Positions 1-7,103 of a stretch of DNA of 64,000 bases are shown one piece after another (the stretch's first letter is position 1; every line of letters starts with the position of its first letter). Source of the DNA: Zopfochytrium polystomum (Eukaryota; Chytridiomycota; Chytridiomycetes; Chytridiales; Chytridiaceae); assembly GCA_025765615.1 (NCBI GenBank), contig JAIVFJ010000041.1:186001-250000 (forward strand), read 5' to 3'. The notes beneath the pieces were generated by a model. The model was given only the letters and a program-made list of their open reading frames with translations. It did not search any database and was not told the DNA's origin. The position numbers and the translations under genes were made by a program.

Positions 1-2986
1 AAGGAGATAGCTGGGTGCTTGAGTGGAGAGAATTGTTGAGAGCAAATTCTGCCAGTGGAAGGAGGGTGGGCCAATCATCCTGTTGATAGCTGACATAGCA
101 CCTCAAATACTGCTCCAGAGTCTGGTTTGTTCTTTCTGTTTGTCCATCAGTCTGAGGGTGATAAGCAGTTGACAGTTGAGACTTGATTCCAAGGGCTGCT
201 GTGAGTGCTTTCCAAAATTGAGATCTGAACTGAGGTCCTCTGTCACTGATGATTGACTGAGGCAGCCCATGGAGCCTGAATATGTGCTGCAAAAACAGGT
301 CTGCTGTTCCTTGTGCATCTATATTCTCAGTGCAGGGGATGAAATGGGCCAACTTTGTCCTTCTGCAGATGACAACAAGGATAGAGTCAAATCCATGGGA
401 TGGGGGCAGTTTCACAATGAAGTCCATGGATATTGATGACCAAGGGCTGATGGCAATTGGGAGGGGCTCCAGAAGTCCATAGGGCTTGTGTCTGCTGGAT
501 TTGTTTCTTTGACAGGTTTCACAGCTGCTGACATAGTTCTTGATGTACTTCCTCATGCCTGGCCAGTAGAAGTCTCTGGAAACAAGCTCATATGTCTTGT
601 GCTCTCCTGGGTGTCCAGCTGTTGCTGCATCATGCCTTGTCTTGAGTATCTCAAGTTTTTCCTCTTCTTGGCTGATTTGAATCTTGTGAGGCTTGGGGTC
701 CTTGGAAATAGCATGGGCCCACACACTGTCAGGAAGCAATGAAAGGTGTGTCTTGGATGGTGGGGTGAAACCATCTCCCCCTTCAGGTGCAAGGTCTGTT
801 CTTCTTGACAGGGCATCAGCCACAGTGTTAAGGTGGCCAGGAGAATAGCACAGCTTAAAGTCATACTCAGAGAGCAGTTCAGCCCACCTGGCATGCCTCT
901 GCTTGAGCAACCTCCTTGCCCTGAAGAAGGTGAGGTTCTTGTGATCAGAATAGACAGAGATGCCTTTAGAACCAGCCAAGTAGTGTCTCCAGAATTTGAA
1001 TGCTTCCACAATTGCAAGCAACTCCTTGTCATGGACTGTGTAGTTACACTCAGCACTGTTCAGCTTCCTGGAGTAATATGCCACTGGATGCAGAGGAGCA
1101 GAGGGTTCCTGAGAGCTTGGCTGGGACAGAACAGCGCCAAGGGCATAGTCTGAGGCATCAGTTTCCAAGGTGAAGGGAAGCAAGGGATCCACATGCTTAA
1201 GGAGTGGTGCACTTGTGGTTGCTGTCTTAAGAGCTAGCCAGGCTTGCTCTGCTGCTGGGGTCCATTCAAACTTGGTGGTCTTCTTGGTGAGATCAGTGAG
1301 AGGCTTGGCTATGGCAGAATAGTTGGCAATGAAGGTTCTGTAGAAGTTGCAAAATCCAAGGAAGCTTTGAACATCCTTGATGGAATTTGGAGCCTTCCAT
1401 TCAAGAATAGTTTGGATCTTGTCTGGTGCCATGGAGATCCCTTTGTCAGACACAATGAACCCCAAAAACTCAATGGAGGTCTTGTGGAATTCACACTTCT
1501 CCAGCTTTGCATAGAGGTGATGCTGTCTGAGTCTCTCCAAGACAGTCTTGACATGTCCCATATGGCTTGCAGTGTCAGATGAAAATACCAGGATATCATC
1601 CAGGTAGACAATGACAAAAAGGTCCAGAATATCCCTGAAGATGTCATTCATCATGCCTTGGAAAATAGCTGGAGCATTGGTAAGTCCAAAGGGCATAACC
1701 AAGTACTCAAAGTGACCGTATTTGCATCTGAAGGCAGTCTTCCATTGATCCTGGGGCTTAATTCTGACCAAATTGTAGGCACCTCTGAGGTCAATCTTGG
1801 AAAATATCCTTGCATGGCTCAGTTTGTCCAGTAATTCAGAGATGAGAGGCAGTGGATAGCGGTTCTTGACTGTCATCTCATTGAGATCTCTGTAGTCCAC
1901 GCAGGGTCTCAGCCCCCCATCCTTCTTCTTGACAAAAAAGATGGGAGCTCCAGCTGGTGACTTGGAAGGTTGGATGAATCCCTTGTTCAGCATTTCTTCA
2001 ATGTATTCTTGGAGGGCCTTGGCTTCTGGTGGAGAGAGGTGGTACAGTGGCTTGAAAGGTGGGCTGCAAGTTTCATCCTTGAGTGGGATTTCACAGTCAT
2101 AAGGCCTCTGAGCTGGTAGCAGGTCTGCCTTGGTCTTGGAAAACACATCAGCATAAGGGAGATATTCTTTTGGTAGCTTGGATGCCAGCAAAAGGTCTGA
2201 TGGGTCCAGGTTGTCGTGCTCCTCAGCAGTGGGGCTTGAATTCTTGACTGGGAACTGTGATTCTTGAATCTTTGACTGAGAGTTCTGTGAACAAGAGTCA
2301 TGGCCATGACTGTGAGCTCTATGAGCTCTACTTGAATCTTGACTGTGAACTGTGAACTGTGGAACTTGAGTCTTGGCTGGCTGTGAATCTTGAATCAAGG
2401 GCTTGAGAGCATGAGACTTGGGGGCTTGACTTGAGTTTTGGGTGACTGTTCCGATTGGTGGAGGTTGGACTTGACCAGTGACCCAATCAATGGCAGGGTT
2501 CTGGGCTTGCAGCCATGGTAATCCCAGGATGACAGAGAATGTGGGTGAGCCAAGATCCAATACTTCCAGATTGACCATGGATGGTGGAAAGTCTTGGATG
2601 TGGAGGTTTAGCTTGGTTTCATGGCTGATTTCCTTGAACAGAGCATGATTGGCAAAGTGGACCTTGAGGGGTGTGGATTTCTTGATCGTAGGAATGGCAC
2701 AAGACTTGGCAAGGGTGGCATCAATGATGTTGCAGGATGATCCAGAGTCTATAAGGGCCTTGGTTGTGATGGTTGACTTGGGTGAGAGTTGAATCTTGAC
2801 ATCCATGGTGAGTTGGTGGGGCTTGGAATCTGAGGTGTTTGTGGTGCTGGTGGTGGTGATGAAACAGGGGCAGCTTGGAGGAGGGTCCAGGGAATTGCCC
2901 CTCAGTGAGCCTGGACCTGGGAGTTTGGGTGCTTCTTCCTTGGGCAGTCCTTGACAGCATGCTCCTTGGAGCCACAGTAGAAACAC
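1..2986 (-). CDS. pol: pol polyprotein of element A (protease-RT-RNase H-integrase), runs off left edge
   Basis: Reading frame in the -1 frame relative to gag, entered through the frameshift site at 2923-2929. I find no stop in this frame from 2986 to base 1, so this copy looks intact as far as it can be seen. The order is: aspartic protease (DSGSS motif near 2745), a repetitive linker (about 2220-2400), RT with YLDD near 1595, RNase H, then the integrase zinc-binding and core regions. It keeps the base that is missing from element B at 9220 (cttgtggaattc here against cttgtgaattc there). Products act in the cytoplasmic virus-like particle and then the nucleus. It is the best candidate in this window for a functional pol. 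Confidence 0.85.
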   Translation of the reverse strand, partial: MFLLWLQGACCQGLPKEEAPKLPGPGSLRGNSLDPPPSCPCFITTTSTTNTSDSKPHQLTMDVKIQLSPKSTITTKALIDSGSSCNIIDATLAKSCAIPTIKKSTPLKVHFANHALFKEISHETKLNLHIQDFPPSMVNLEVLDLGSPTFSVILGLPWLQAQNPAIDWVTGQVQPPPIGTVTQNSSQAPKSHALKPLIQDSQPAKTQVPQFTVHSQDSSRAHRAHSHGHDSCSQNSQSKIQESQFPVKNSSPTAEEHDNLDPSDLLLASKLPKEYLPYADVFSKTKADLLPAQRPYDCEIPLKDETCSPPFKPLYHLSPPEAKALQEYIEEMLNKGFIQPSKSPAGAPIFFVKKKDGGLRPCVDYRDLNEMTVKNRYPLPLISELLDKLSHARIFSKIDLRGAYNLVRIKPQDQWKTAFRCKYGHFEYLVMPFGLTNAPAIFQGMMNDIFRDILDLFVIVYLDDILVFSSDTASHMGHVKTVLERLRQHHLYAKLEKCEFHKTSIEFLGFIVSDKGISMAPDKIQTILEWKAPNSIKDVQSFLGFCNFYRTFIANYSAIAKPLTDLTKKTTKFEWTPAAEQAWLALKTATTSAPLLKHVDPLLPFTLETDASDYALGAVLSQPSSQEPSAPLHPVAYYSRKLNSAECNYTVHDKELLAIVEAFKFWRHYLAGSKGISVYSDHKNLTFFRARRLLKQRHARWAELLSEYDFKLCYSPGHLNTVADALSRRTDLAPEGGDGFTPPSKTHLSLLPDSVWAHAISKDPKPHKIQISQEEEKLEILKTRHDAATAGHPGEHKTYELVSRDFYWPGMRKYIKNYVSSCETCQRNKSSRHKPYGLLEPLPIAISPWSSISMDFIVKLPPSHGFDSILVVICRRTKLAHFIPCTENIDAQGTADLFLQHIFRLHGLPQSIISDRGPQFRSQFWKALTAALGIKSQLSTAYHPQTDGQTERTNQTLEQYLRCYVSYQQDDWPTLLPLAEFALNNSLHSSTQLSP
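2866..2929 (-). promoter_or_regulatory. -1 ribosomal frameshift site: slippery CCCAAAC plus predicted pseudoknot (element A)
   Basis: On the minus strand the heptamer CCCAAAC (2929-2923) sits in the gag frame exactly as C-CCA-AAC, matching X-XXY-YYZ, 19 nt before the gag stop at 2902-2904. After a 5-nt spacer comes a perfect 8-bp stem (2917-2910 pairs with 2891-2884, GGTCCAGG/CCTGGACC). The loop segment AGGGGCA (2902-2896) is complementary over 7 bases to TGCCCCT downstream (2872-2866), allowing an H-type pseudoknot. Pol is in the -1 frame, as required. Motif and pairing are seen; activity is inferred. Confidence 0.8.
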
Positions 2987-3825
2987 AGTCCCTGCTGGGC
3001 CCTCCTTGTTTTCTCCTCTTGGCTCAGAGGACCCTTAGGAAGTGTCTCAACTGCATCCACTTGCATGGGTTCAGGAACTGTAAGAGCTTGAGGGACTGGG
3101 GTAGGTCTTGATGTAGTTCCTACTTGTCTTTGCTTCAGCCTCTTGGAGTAGAGTCTGTTGTCAATCTTGATGGCAAGGAGAATGTACTCTTCCAAGGTCT
3201 CAGGGATGTGCAGAGACTGGGAGAGCATGTCTTGGATAGACTCATGGAGACCATCATGGTACAGCTCCATCAGAGCTGCATCATTGTATCCAGAGTCTCT
3301 GGCTAGTTGCTTGAATTGGTTGGTGTAGGCCACACAAGATTGCTTTCCTTGCTTGATATGCTTGAGCTTGGATCTTGCTGTCCAAGATGCGTAGGGGTCA
3401 CCAAAGGTAGCTTCCAGCCCCTCCCAGAGCTCTTGCAGGGTGGTGGGTGTGCTTGGGAGAGATCTGTACCATGATTGAGCTTGACCAGACAGGAGGGTGC
3501 TTGTGAAAAGAACCTTGACTTGCTCACTGGGAAATCTTGAAGGTTGGAGAAGGATGACATTCTCCACAGTGGCCATGAAGTTCCTAAGGTCTTTGGCCAG
3601 CCCAGTGAACTTGTCAGGGCTGGGAACCTTGGGCTCTCTTGCTTGGTTGGCTTGAGGCAGGGGAAGAGCTTGATGTTCTTGTTGGTGAAGTTGTTGTTGA
3701 AGCTGGTGCTGCTGGTGAAGGACTTGTTCTTGAAGTTGGTGTGTCTGTCTTGAGAGGGCTTGTAATTGGTCCATCAAGGCTTGGAAGGCAGTTGCATCAG
3801 GGAAGGTGTTGTTTGGGTCAGACAT
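2902..3825 (-). CDS. gag: Gag-like capsid/nucleocapsid protein, element A
   Basis: 307-residue structural protein. The N-terminus has a glutamine/histidine-rich stretch (about residues 20-55), followed by a retrotransposon-gag capsid region with the W-x-x-L type core and a C-terminal CCHC zinc knuckle (C-x2-C-x4-H-x4-C, about residues 281-294). It should form the virus-like particle and bind element RNA. The ATG at 3825 is 27 bp downstream of the primer-binding site. The last 85 nt overlap pol, with the frameshift signal inside the overlap. It is nearly identical to the gag copies at 5447-6370 and 10702-11625. Confidence 0.92.
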   Translation of the reverse strand: MSDPNNTFPDATAFQALMDQLQALSRQTHQLQEQVLHQQHQLQQQLHQQEHQALPLPQANQAREPKVPSPDKFTGLAKDLRNFMATVENVILLQPSRFPSEQVKVLFTSTLLSGQAQSWYRSLPSTPTTLQELWEGLEATFGDPYASWTARSKLKHIKQGKQSCVAYTNQFKQLARDSGYNDAALMELYHDGLHESIQDMLSQSLHIPETLEEYILLAIKIDNRLYSKRLKQRQVGTTSRPTPVPQALTVPEPMQVDAVETLPKGPLSQEEKTRRAQQGLCFYCGSKEHAVKDCPRKKHPNSQVQAH

Positions 3826-3852
3826 GATGGCAGAGAGTAGTGGGAGAGGGTG

Positions 3853-3863
3853 AAGTGAATTAT
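3853..3863 (-). other. Self-priming primer-binding site (element A)
   Basis: Two bases inside the LTR edge the minus strand reads ATAATTCACTT. This is the exact 11-nt reverse complement of AAGTGAATTAT in the same LTR (3946-3936), at the expected transcript 5' end. No tRNA 3'-CCA complement (TGG...) is present at this place. The layout matches Tf1/sushi-type self-primed elements, in which the mRNA 5' end folds back to prime reverse transcription. Confidence 0.8.
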
Positions 3864-3935
3864 GATGTCAGGAACAGGGCAGGACAGGACAAGGCAGACA
3901 AGGAACTGAGAGGAGTGATGATTGTATTGGAAACA

Positions 3936-3981
3936 ATAATTCACTTGAGGGATGGGACAGGTCCCCCATCCCCCTTTTATA
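3936..3981 (-). promoter_or_regulatory. LTR core promoter: TATA box and inferred transcription start
   Basis: TATAAAA on the minus strand (3981-3975) lies 35 bp upstream of A3946, the first base of the 11-nt segment complementary to the primer-binding site. Self-priming requires the mRNA to begin at or near that base, so two independent features agree on the start. The same spacing recurs in the other LTR copies. Confidence 0.72.
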
Positions 3982-4013
3982 CCTTTTGAGAGTGTTCCTT
4001 GTCAAGACTCCAA

Positions 4014-4144
4014 GAAAGTTCCAGAAAGAGCAATTAGTAATGCAATGATACCAATGATACCAATGACAACAAGACAAGTCAGGAAAGCAAAGAAGGTTCC
4101 AGAAGGTTCCACAAGGTTCCATGAAGGAATGTTCTAGAAGGTTC
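4014..4144 (-). promoter_or_regulatory. Heat-shock element arrays in LTR U3
   Basis: Three perfect runs of alternating GAA/TTC units with 2-base gaps: GAAagTTCcaGAA at 4014-4026, GAAggTTCcaGAAggTTC at 4092-4109, and GAAtgTTCtaGAAggTTC at 4127-4144. These match the Hsf1 consensus nGAAnnTTCnnGAA. They lie about 70-200 bp upstream of the inferred start at 3946, a normal enhancer position. Heat-inducible transcription is inferred. Confidence 0.8.
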
Positions 4145-5531
4145 CAGAGGTTTCCAGAGGGTGATTCATAACACCTGCGAGGGTGTTGGTGGCTGCGCTC
4201 TGTGCGGCCCCCGACACCTGAGAGTTTGATCTACTAGTGCCTGCCTCAGTCCTATTGCTGTGAGAGTGAGATGTGTGAGTACGAGTGCGAAAGATCTTGA
4301 AAGGTCCCAACTTGAGGTTGTCTAGCTTGGGACTTGGTCTTTTGGTCTGCAAGTTCTTCCTCATGCCTGGCCAGTAAAAGTCTCTGGAAACAAGCTCATA
4401 TGTCTTGTGCTCTCGTGGGTGTCCAGCTGTTGCTGCATCATGCCTTGTCTTGAGTATCTCAAGTTTTTCCTCTTCTTGGCTTATTTGAATCTTGTGAGGC
4501 TTGGCGTCCTTGGAAATAGCATGGGCCCACACACTGTCAGGAAACAGTGAAAGGTGTGTCTTGGATTGTGGGGTGAAACCATCTCCCCCTTCAGGTGCAA
4601 GGTCTGTCCTTCTGTGCTCATCAGCAGTGGGGCTTGAATTGTTGACTGGGAACTGTGATTCTTGAATCTTTGACTGAGGGTTCTGTTCTTGGCAAAGACT
4701 GTGAGCTGTGGAGCTTGAATCTTGAATTTGGACTGTGAACTGTGGTACTTGAATCTTTGACTGTGGGTTCTGTGAACTACAGACTTGGCCATGACTGTGA
4801 GCTCTATGAGCTGTACTGGAATCTTGACTATGAACTGTGAACTGTGAAACTTGAATCTTGGCTGGGATCTGTGAGCTGCAGGCTGATACTCGAGCTGTCA
4901 TTTGTGGTTGACCTTGGATACTAGGCTGAGAACCTTGAATCAGGGACTTGAGAGCATGAGACTTGGAGGCTTGACTTGAGTTTTGGGTGACTGTTCCAAT
5001 TGGTGGAGGTTGGACTTGACCAGTGACCCAATCAATGGCAGGATTCTGGGCTTGCAGCGATGGTAATCCCAGGATGACAGAGAATGTGGGTGAGCCAAGA
5101 TCCAATACTTCCAGGTTGACCATGGATGGTGGAAAGCCTTGGATGTGGAGGTTTTGCTTGGTTTCATGGCTGATTTCCTTGAACAGAGCGTGATTGGCAA
5201 AGTGGACCTTGAGGGGTGTGGATTTCTTGATGGTGGGAATGGCACAAGACTTGACAAGGGTGGCATCAATGATGTTGCAGGATGATCCAGAGTCGACAAG
5301 GGCCTTGGTTGTGATGGTTGACTTGGGTGAGAGTTGAATCTTGACATCCATGGTGAGTTGGTGGGGCTTGGAATCTGAGGTGTTTGTGGTGCTGGTGGTG
5401 GTGATGAAACAGGGGCAGCTTGGAGGAGGGTCCTGGGAATTGCCCCTCAGTGAGCCTGGACCTGGGAGTTTGGGTGCTTCTTCCTTGGGCAGTCCTTGAC
5501 AGCGTGTTCCTTGGAGCCACAGTAGAAACAC
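4134..5531 (-). pseudogene. Truncated pol of A' (protease plus integrase fragments)
   Basis: Open frame of 465 codons. It starts in the -1 frame overlapping gag and encodes the aspartic protease (ALVDSGSS). It then has an expanded repetitive linker and jumps to an integrase N-terminal fragment with the HHCC region (zinc ligands broken after the first half) and a short integrase C-terminal piece. The foreign tail (4174-4285) and the first codons of the LTR provide the stop. RT, RNase H and the DDE catalytic core are missing, so only protease activity is plausible. Confidence 0.85.
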
Positions 5532-6370
5532 AGTCCCTGCTGGGCCATCCTTGTTTTCTCCTCTTGGCTCAGAGGACCCTTAGGAAGTGTCTCAACTGCA
5601 TCCATTTGCATGGGTTCAGGAACTGTAAGAGCTTGAGGGACTGGGGTAGGTCTTGATGTAGTTCCTACTTGTCTTTGCTTCAGCCTCTTGGAGTAGAGTC
5701 TGTTGTCAATCTTGATGGCAAGGAGAATGTACTCTTCCAAGGTCTCAGGGATGTGCAGAGACTGGGAGAGCATGTCTTGGATGGACTCATGGAGACCATC
5801 ATGGCACAGCTCCATCAGAGCTGCATCATTGTATCCAGAGTCTCTGGCTAGTTGCTTGAATTGGTTGATGTAGGCCACACAAGATTGCTTTCCTTGCTTG
5901 ATATGCTTGAGCTTGGATCTTGCTGTCCAAGATGCGTAGGGGTCACCAAAGGTAGCTTCCAGCCCCTCCCAGAGCTCTTGCAGGGTGGTGGGTGTGCTTG
6001 GGAGAGATCTGTACCATGATTGAGCTTGACCAGACAGGAGGGTGCTTGTGAAAAGAACCTTGACTTGCTCACTGGGAAATCTTGAAGGTTGGAGAAGGAT
6101 GACATTCTCCACAGTGGCCATAAAGTTCCTAAGGTCTTTGGCCAGCCCAGTGAACTTGTCAGGGCTGGGAACCTTGGGCTCTCTTGCTTGGTTGGCTTGG
6201 GGCAGGGGAAGAGCTTGATGTTCTTGTTGGTGAAGTTGTTGTTGAAGCTGGTGCTGCTGGTGGGGAACTTGTTCTTGAAGTTGGTGTGTCTGTCTTGAAA
6301 GGGCTTGTAATTGGTCCATCAAGGCTTGGAAGGCAGTTGCATCAGGGAAGGTGTTGTTTGGGTCAGACAT
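5447..6370 (-). CDS. gag: Gag-like protein, element A'
   Basis: 307 residues, nearly identical to the other two gag copies, including the C-terminal CCHC knuckle. The slippery heptamer is kept (5468-5474), but the 8-bp stem of the frameshift pseudoknot has one mismatch (GGTCCTGG instead of GGTCCAGG on the + strand near 5429-5436), so frameshifting may be weakened. Because capsid is intact, this copy could still make particles. Confidence 0.9.
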   Translation of the reverse strand: MSDPNNTFPDATAFQALMDQLQALSRQTHQLQEQVPHQQHQLQQQLHQQEHQALPLPQANQAREPKVPSPDKFTGLAKDLRNFMATVENVILLQPSRFPSEQVKVLFTSTLLSGQAQSWYRSLPSTPTTLQELWEGLEATFGDPYASWTARSKLKHIKQGKQSCVAYINQFKQLARDSGYNDAALMELCHDGLHESIQDMLSQSLHIPETLEEYILLAIKIDNRLYSKRLKQRQVGTTSRPTPVPQALTVPEPMQMDAVETLPKGPLSQEEKTRMAQQGLCFYCGSKEHAVKDCPRKKHPNSQVQAH

Positions 6371-6410
6371 GATGGCAGAGAGTAGTAGGAGAGGGTGAAG
6401 TGAATTATGA

Positions 6411-6718
6411 TGTCAGGAACAGGGCAGGACAGGACAAGGCAGACAAGGAACTGAGAGGAGTGATGATTGTATTGGAAACAATAATTCACTTGAGGGGTGG
6501 GACAGATCCCCCATCCCCCTTTTATACCTTTTGAGAGTCTTCCTTGTCAAGACTCAAAGAAAGTTCCAGAAAGAGCAATTAGTAATACAATGATACCAAT
6601 GATACCAATGACAACAAGACAAGTCAGGAAAACAAAGAAGGTTCCAGAAGGTTCCACAAGGTTCCATGAAGGAATGTTCTAGAAGGTTCCAGAGGTTTCC
6701 AGAGGGTGATTCATAACA
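6411..6718 (-). repeat. LTR, 308 bp (5' LTR of A')
   Basis: Same termini as the other copies. It has the TATA box, the 11-nt self-priming segment and the heat-shock elements. It appears identical to the LTR at 11666-11973, including the shared variant GGGTGGGACAGATC. The bases to its right are AGGGC. Confidence 0.92.
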
Positions 6719-6735
6719 AGGGCCCAGATCCCAGG
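6719..6735. other. 17-bp spacer between tandem LTRs, ending in the duplication CCAGG
   Basis: The sequence is agggcccagatcccagg. The same 17 bases separate the LTR pair at 11974-11990. Its last five bases, CCAGG, also occur immediately right of the outermost LTR (12344-12348), so CCAGG is the 5-bp target-site duplication of the element bounded by 353-bp LTRs. Confidence 0.85.
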
Positions 6736-7088
6736 TGTCAGGAACAGGGCAGGACAGGACAAGGCAGACAAGGAACTGAGAGGAGTGATGATTGTATTGG
6801 AAACAATAATTCACTTGAGGGATGGGACAGGTCCCCCATCCCCCTTTTATACCTTTTGAGAGTCTTCCTTGTCAAGACTCAAAGAAAGTTCCAGAAAGAG
6901 CAATTAGTAATACAATGATACCAATGATACCAATGACAACAAGACAAGTCAGGAAAGCAAAGAAGGTTCCAGAAGGTTCCACAAGGTTCCATGAAGGAAT
7001 GTTCTAGAAGGTTCCAGAAGGTTCCAGAAGGTTCCATGAAGGAATGTTCTAGAAGGTTCCAGAGGTTTCCAGAGGGTGATTCATAACA
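6736..7088 (-). repeat. LTR, 353-bp variant (3' LTR of B)
   Basis: It matches the 308-bp LTR except for a 45-bp internal duplication in U3 (about 7011-7055). The duplication gives eight consecutive GAA/TTC heat-shock units at 6997-7034. It directly follows the polypurine tract of element B, so it is B's 3' LTR. Confidence 0.92.
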
Positions 7089-7103
7089 TCATCTCCCCCT
7101 TTT
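7089..7103 (-). other. Polypurine tract of element B
   Basis: The minus strand reads AAAAGGGGGAGATGA directly against the 3' LTR start (TGTTATG at 7088). Such a purine run is the second-strand primer site of LTR elements. The pol stop codon (TGA, 7091-7089) lies inside it. Confidence 0.85.

Larger units (their letters stand above)
1..4173 (-). mobile_element. Element A: Ty3/gypsy chromovirus, 5' portion (3' end beyond window edge)
   Basis: Minus-strand LTR retrotransposon. Its 5' LTR (3866-4173), self-priming site, gag and most of pol lie in the window; the integrase C-terminus, chromodomain and 3' LTR are off the left edge. Base 1 aligns with base 7736 of element B and identity is very high throughout, so both are recent copies of one family. 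Relative to B, the only large differences are small in-frame length changes in the protease-RT linker. The LTR at 3866-4173 directly abuts derivative A', so A and A' share it as expected for a tandem array formed by LTR-LTR recombination. Confidence 0.93.
3866..4173 (-). repeat. LTR, 308 bp (5' LTR of A; also abuts A')
   Basis: On the minus strand it begins TGTTATGAATC and ends TTCCTGACA, so it has the TG...CA inverted termini of LTRs. U3 carries heat-shock elements and a TATA box. The transcript start is placed at 3946 from the TATA spacing and the self-priming complement, leaving about 81 bp of R-U5. It is near-identical to the LTRs at 6411, 6736, 11666 and 11991. Confidence 0.93.
4174..6718 (-). 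mobile_element. Element A': internally deleted, non-autonomous derivative
   Basis: It has the 5' LTR (6411-6718), self-priming site (6398-6408) and full gag, but pol lost the RT, RNase H and integrase core in two deletions relative to B. One junction joins B about 7514 to about 8286 at a shared CTTCCTCA; the other joins about 8536 to about 9950. Bases 4174-4285 at its 3' end match nothing in B, and the polypurine tract and chromodomain are absent, so the junction with LTR 3866-4173 did not arise by ordinary reverse transcription. It could be mobilised in trans only if other copies supply enzymes and a usable 3' end. Confidence 0.85.

Noticed and set aside
553..1056. 167-codon minus-strand frame (repeated at 8288-8791) and other 60-110 codon frames inside the chromovirus
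   Set aside because: They are alternate-frame shadows of the RNase H/integrase coding sequence. The domain motifs are in the pol frame.
3544..3827. Plus-strand frames opposite gag (also at 6089-6372 and 11344-11627)
   Set aside because: Antisense of a repetitive Q/L-rich gag segment. They are identical in all copies only because gag is.
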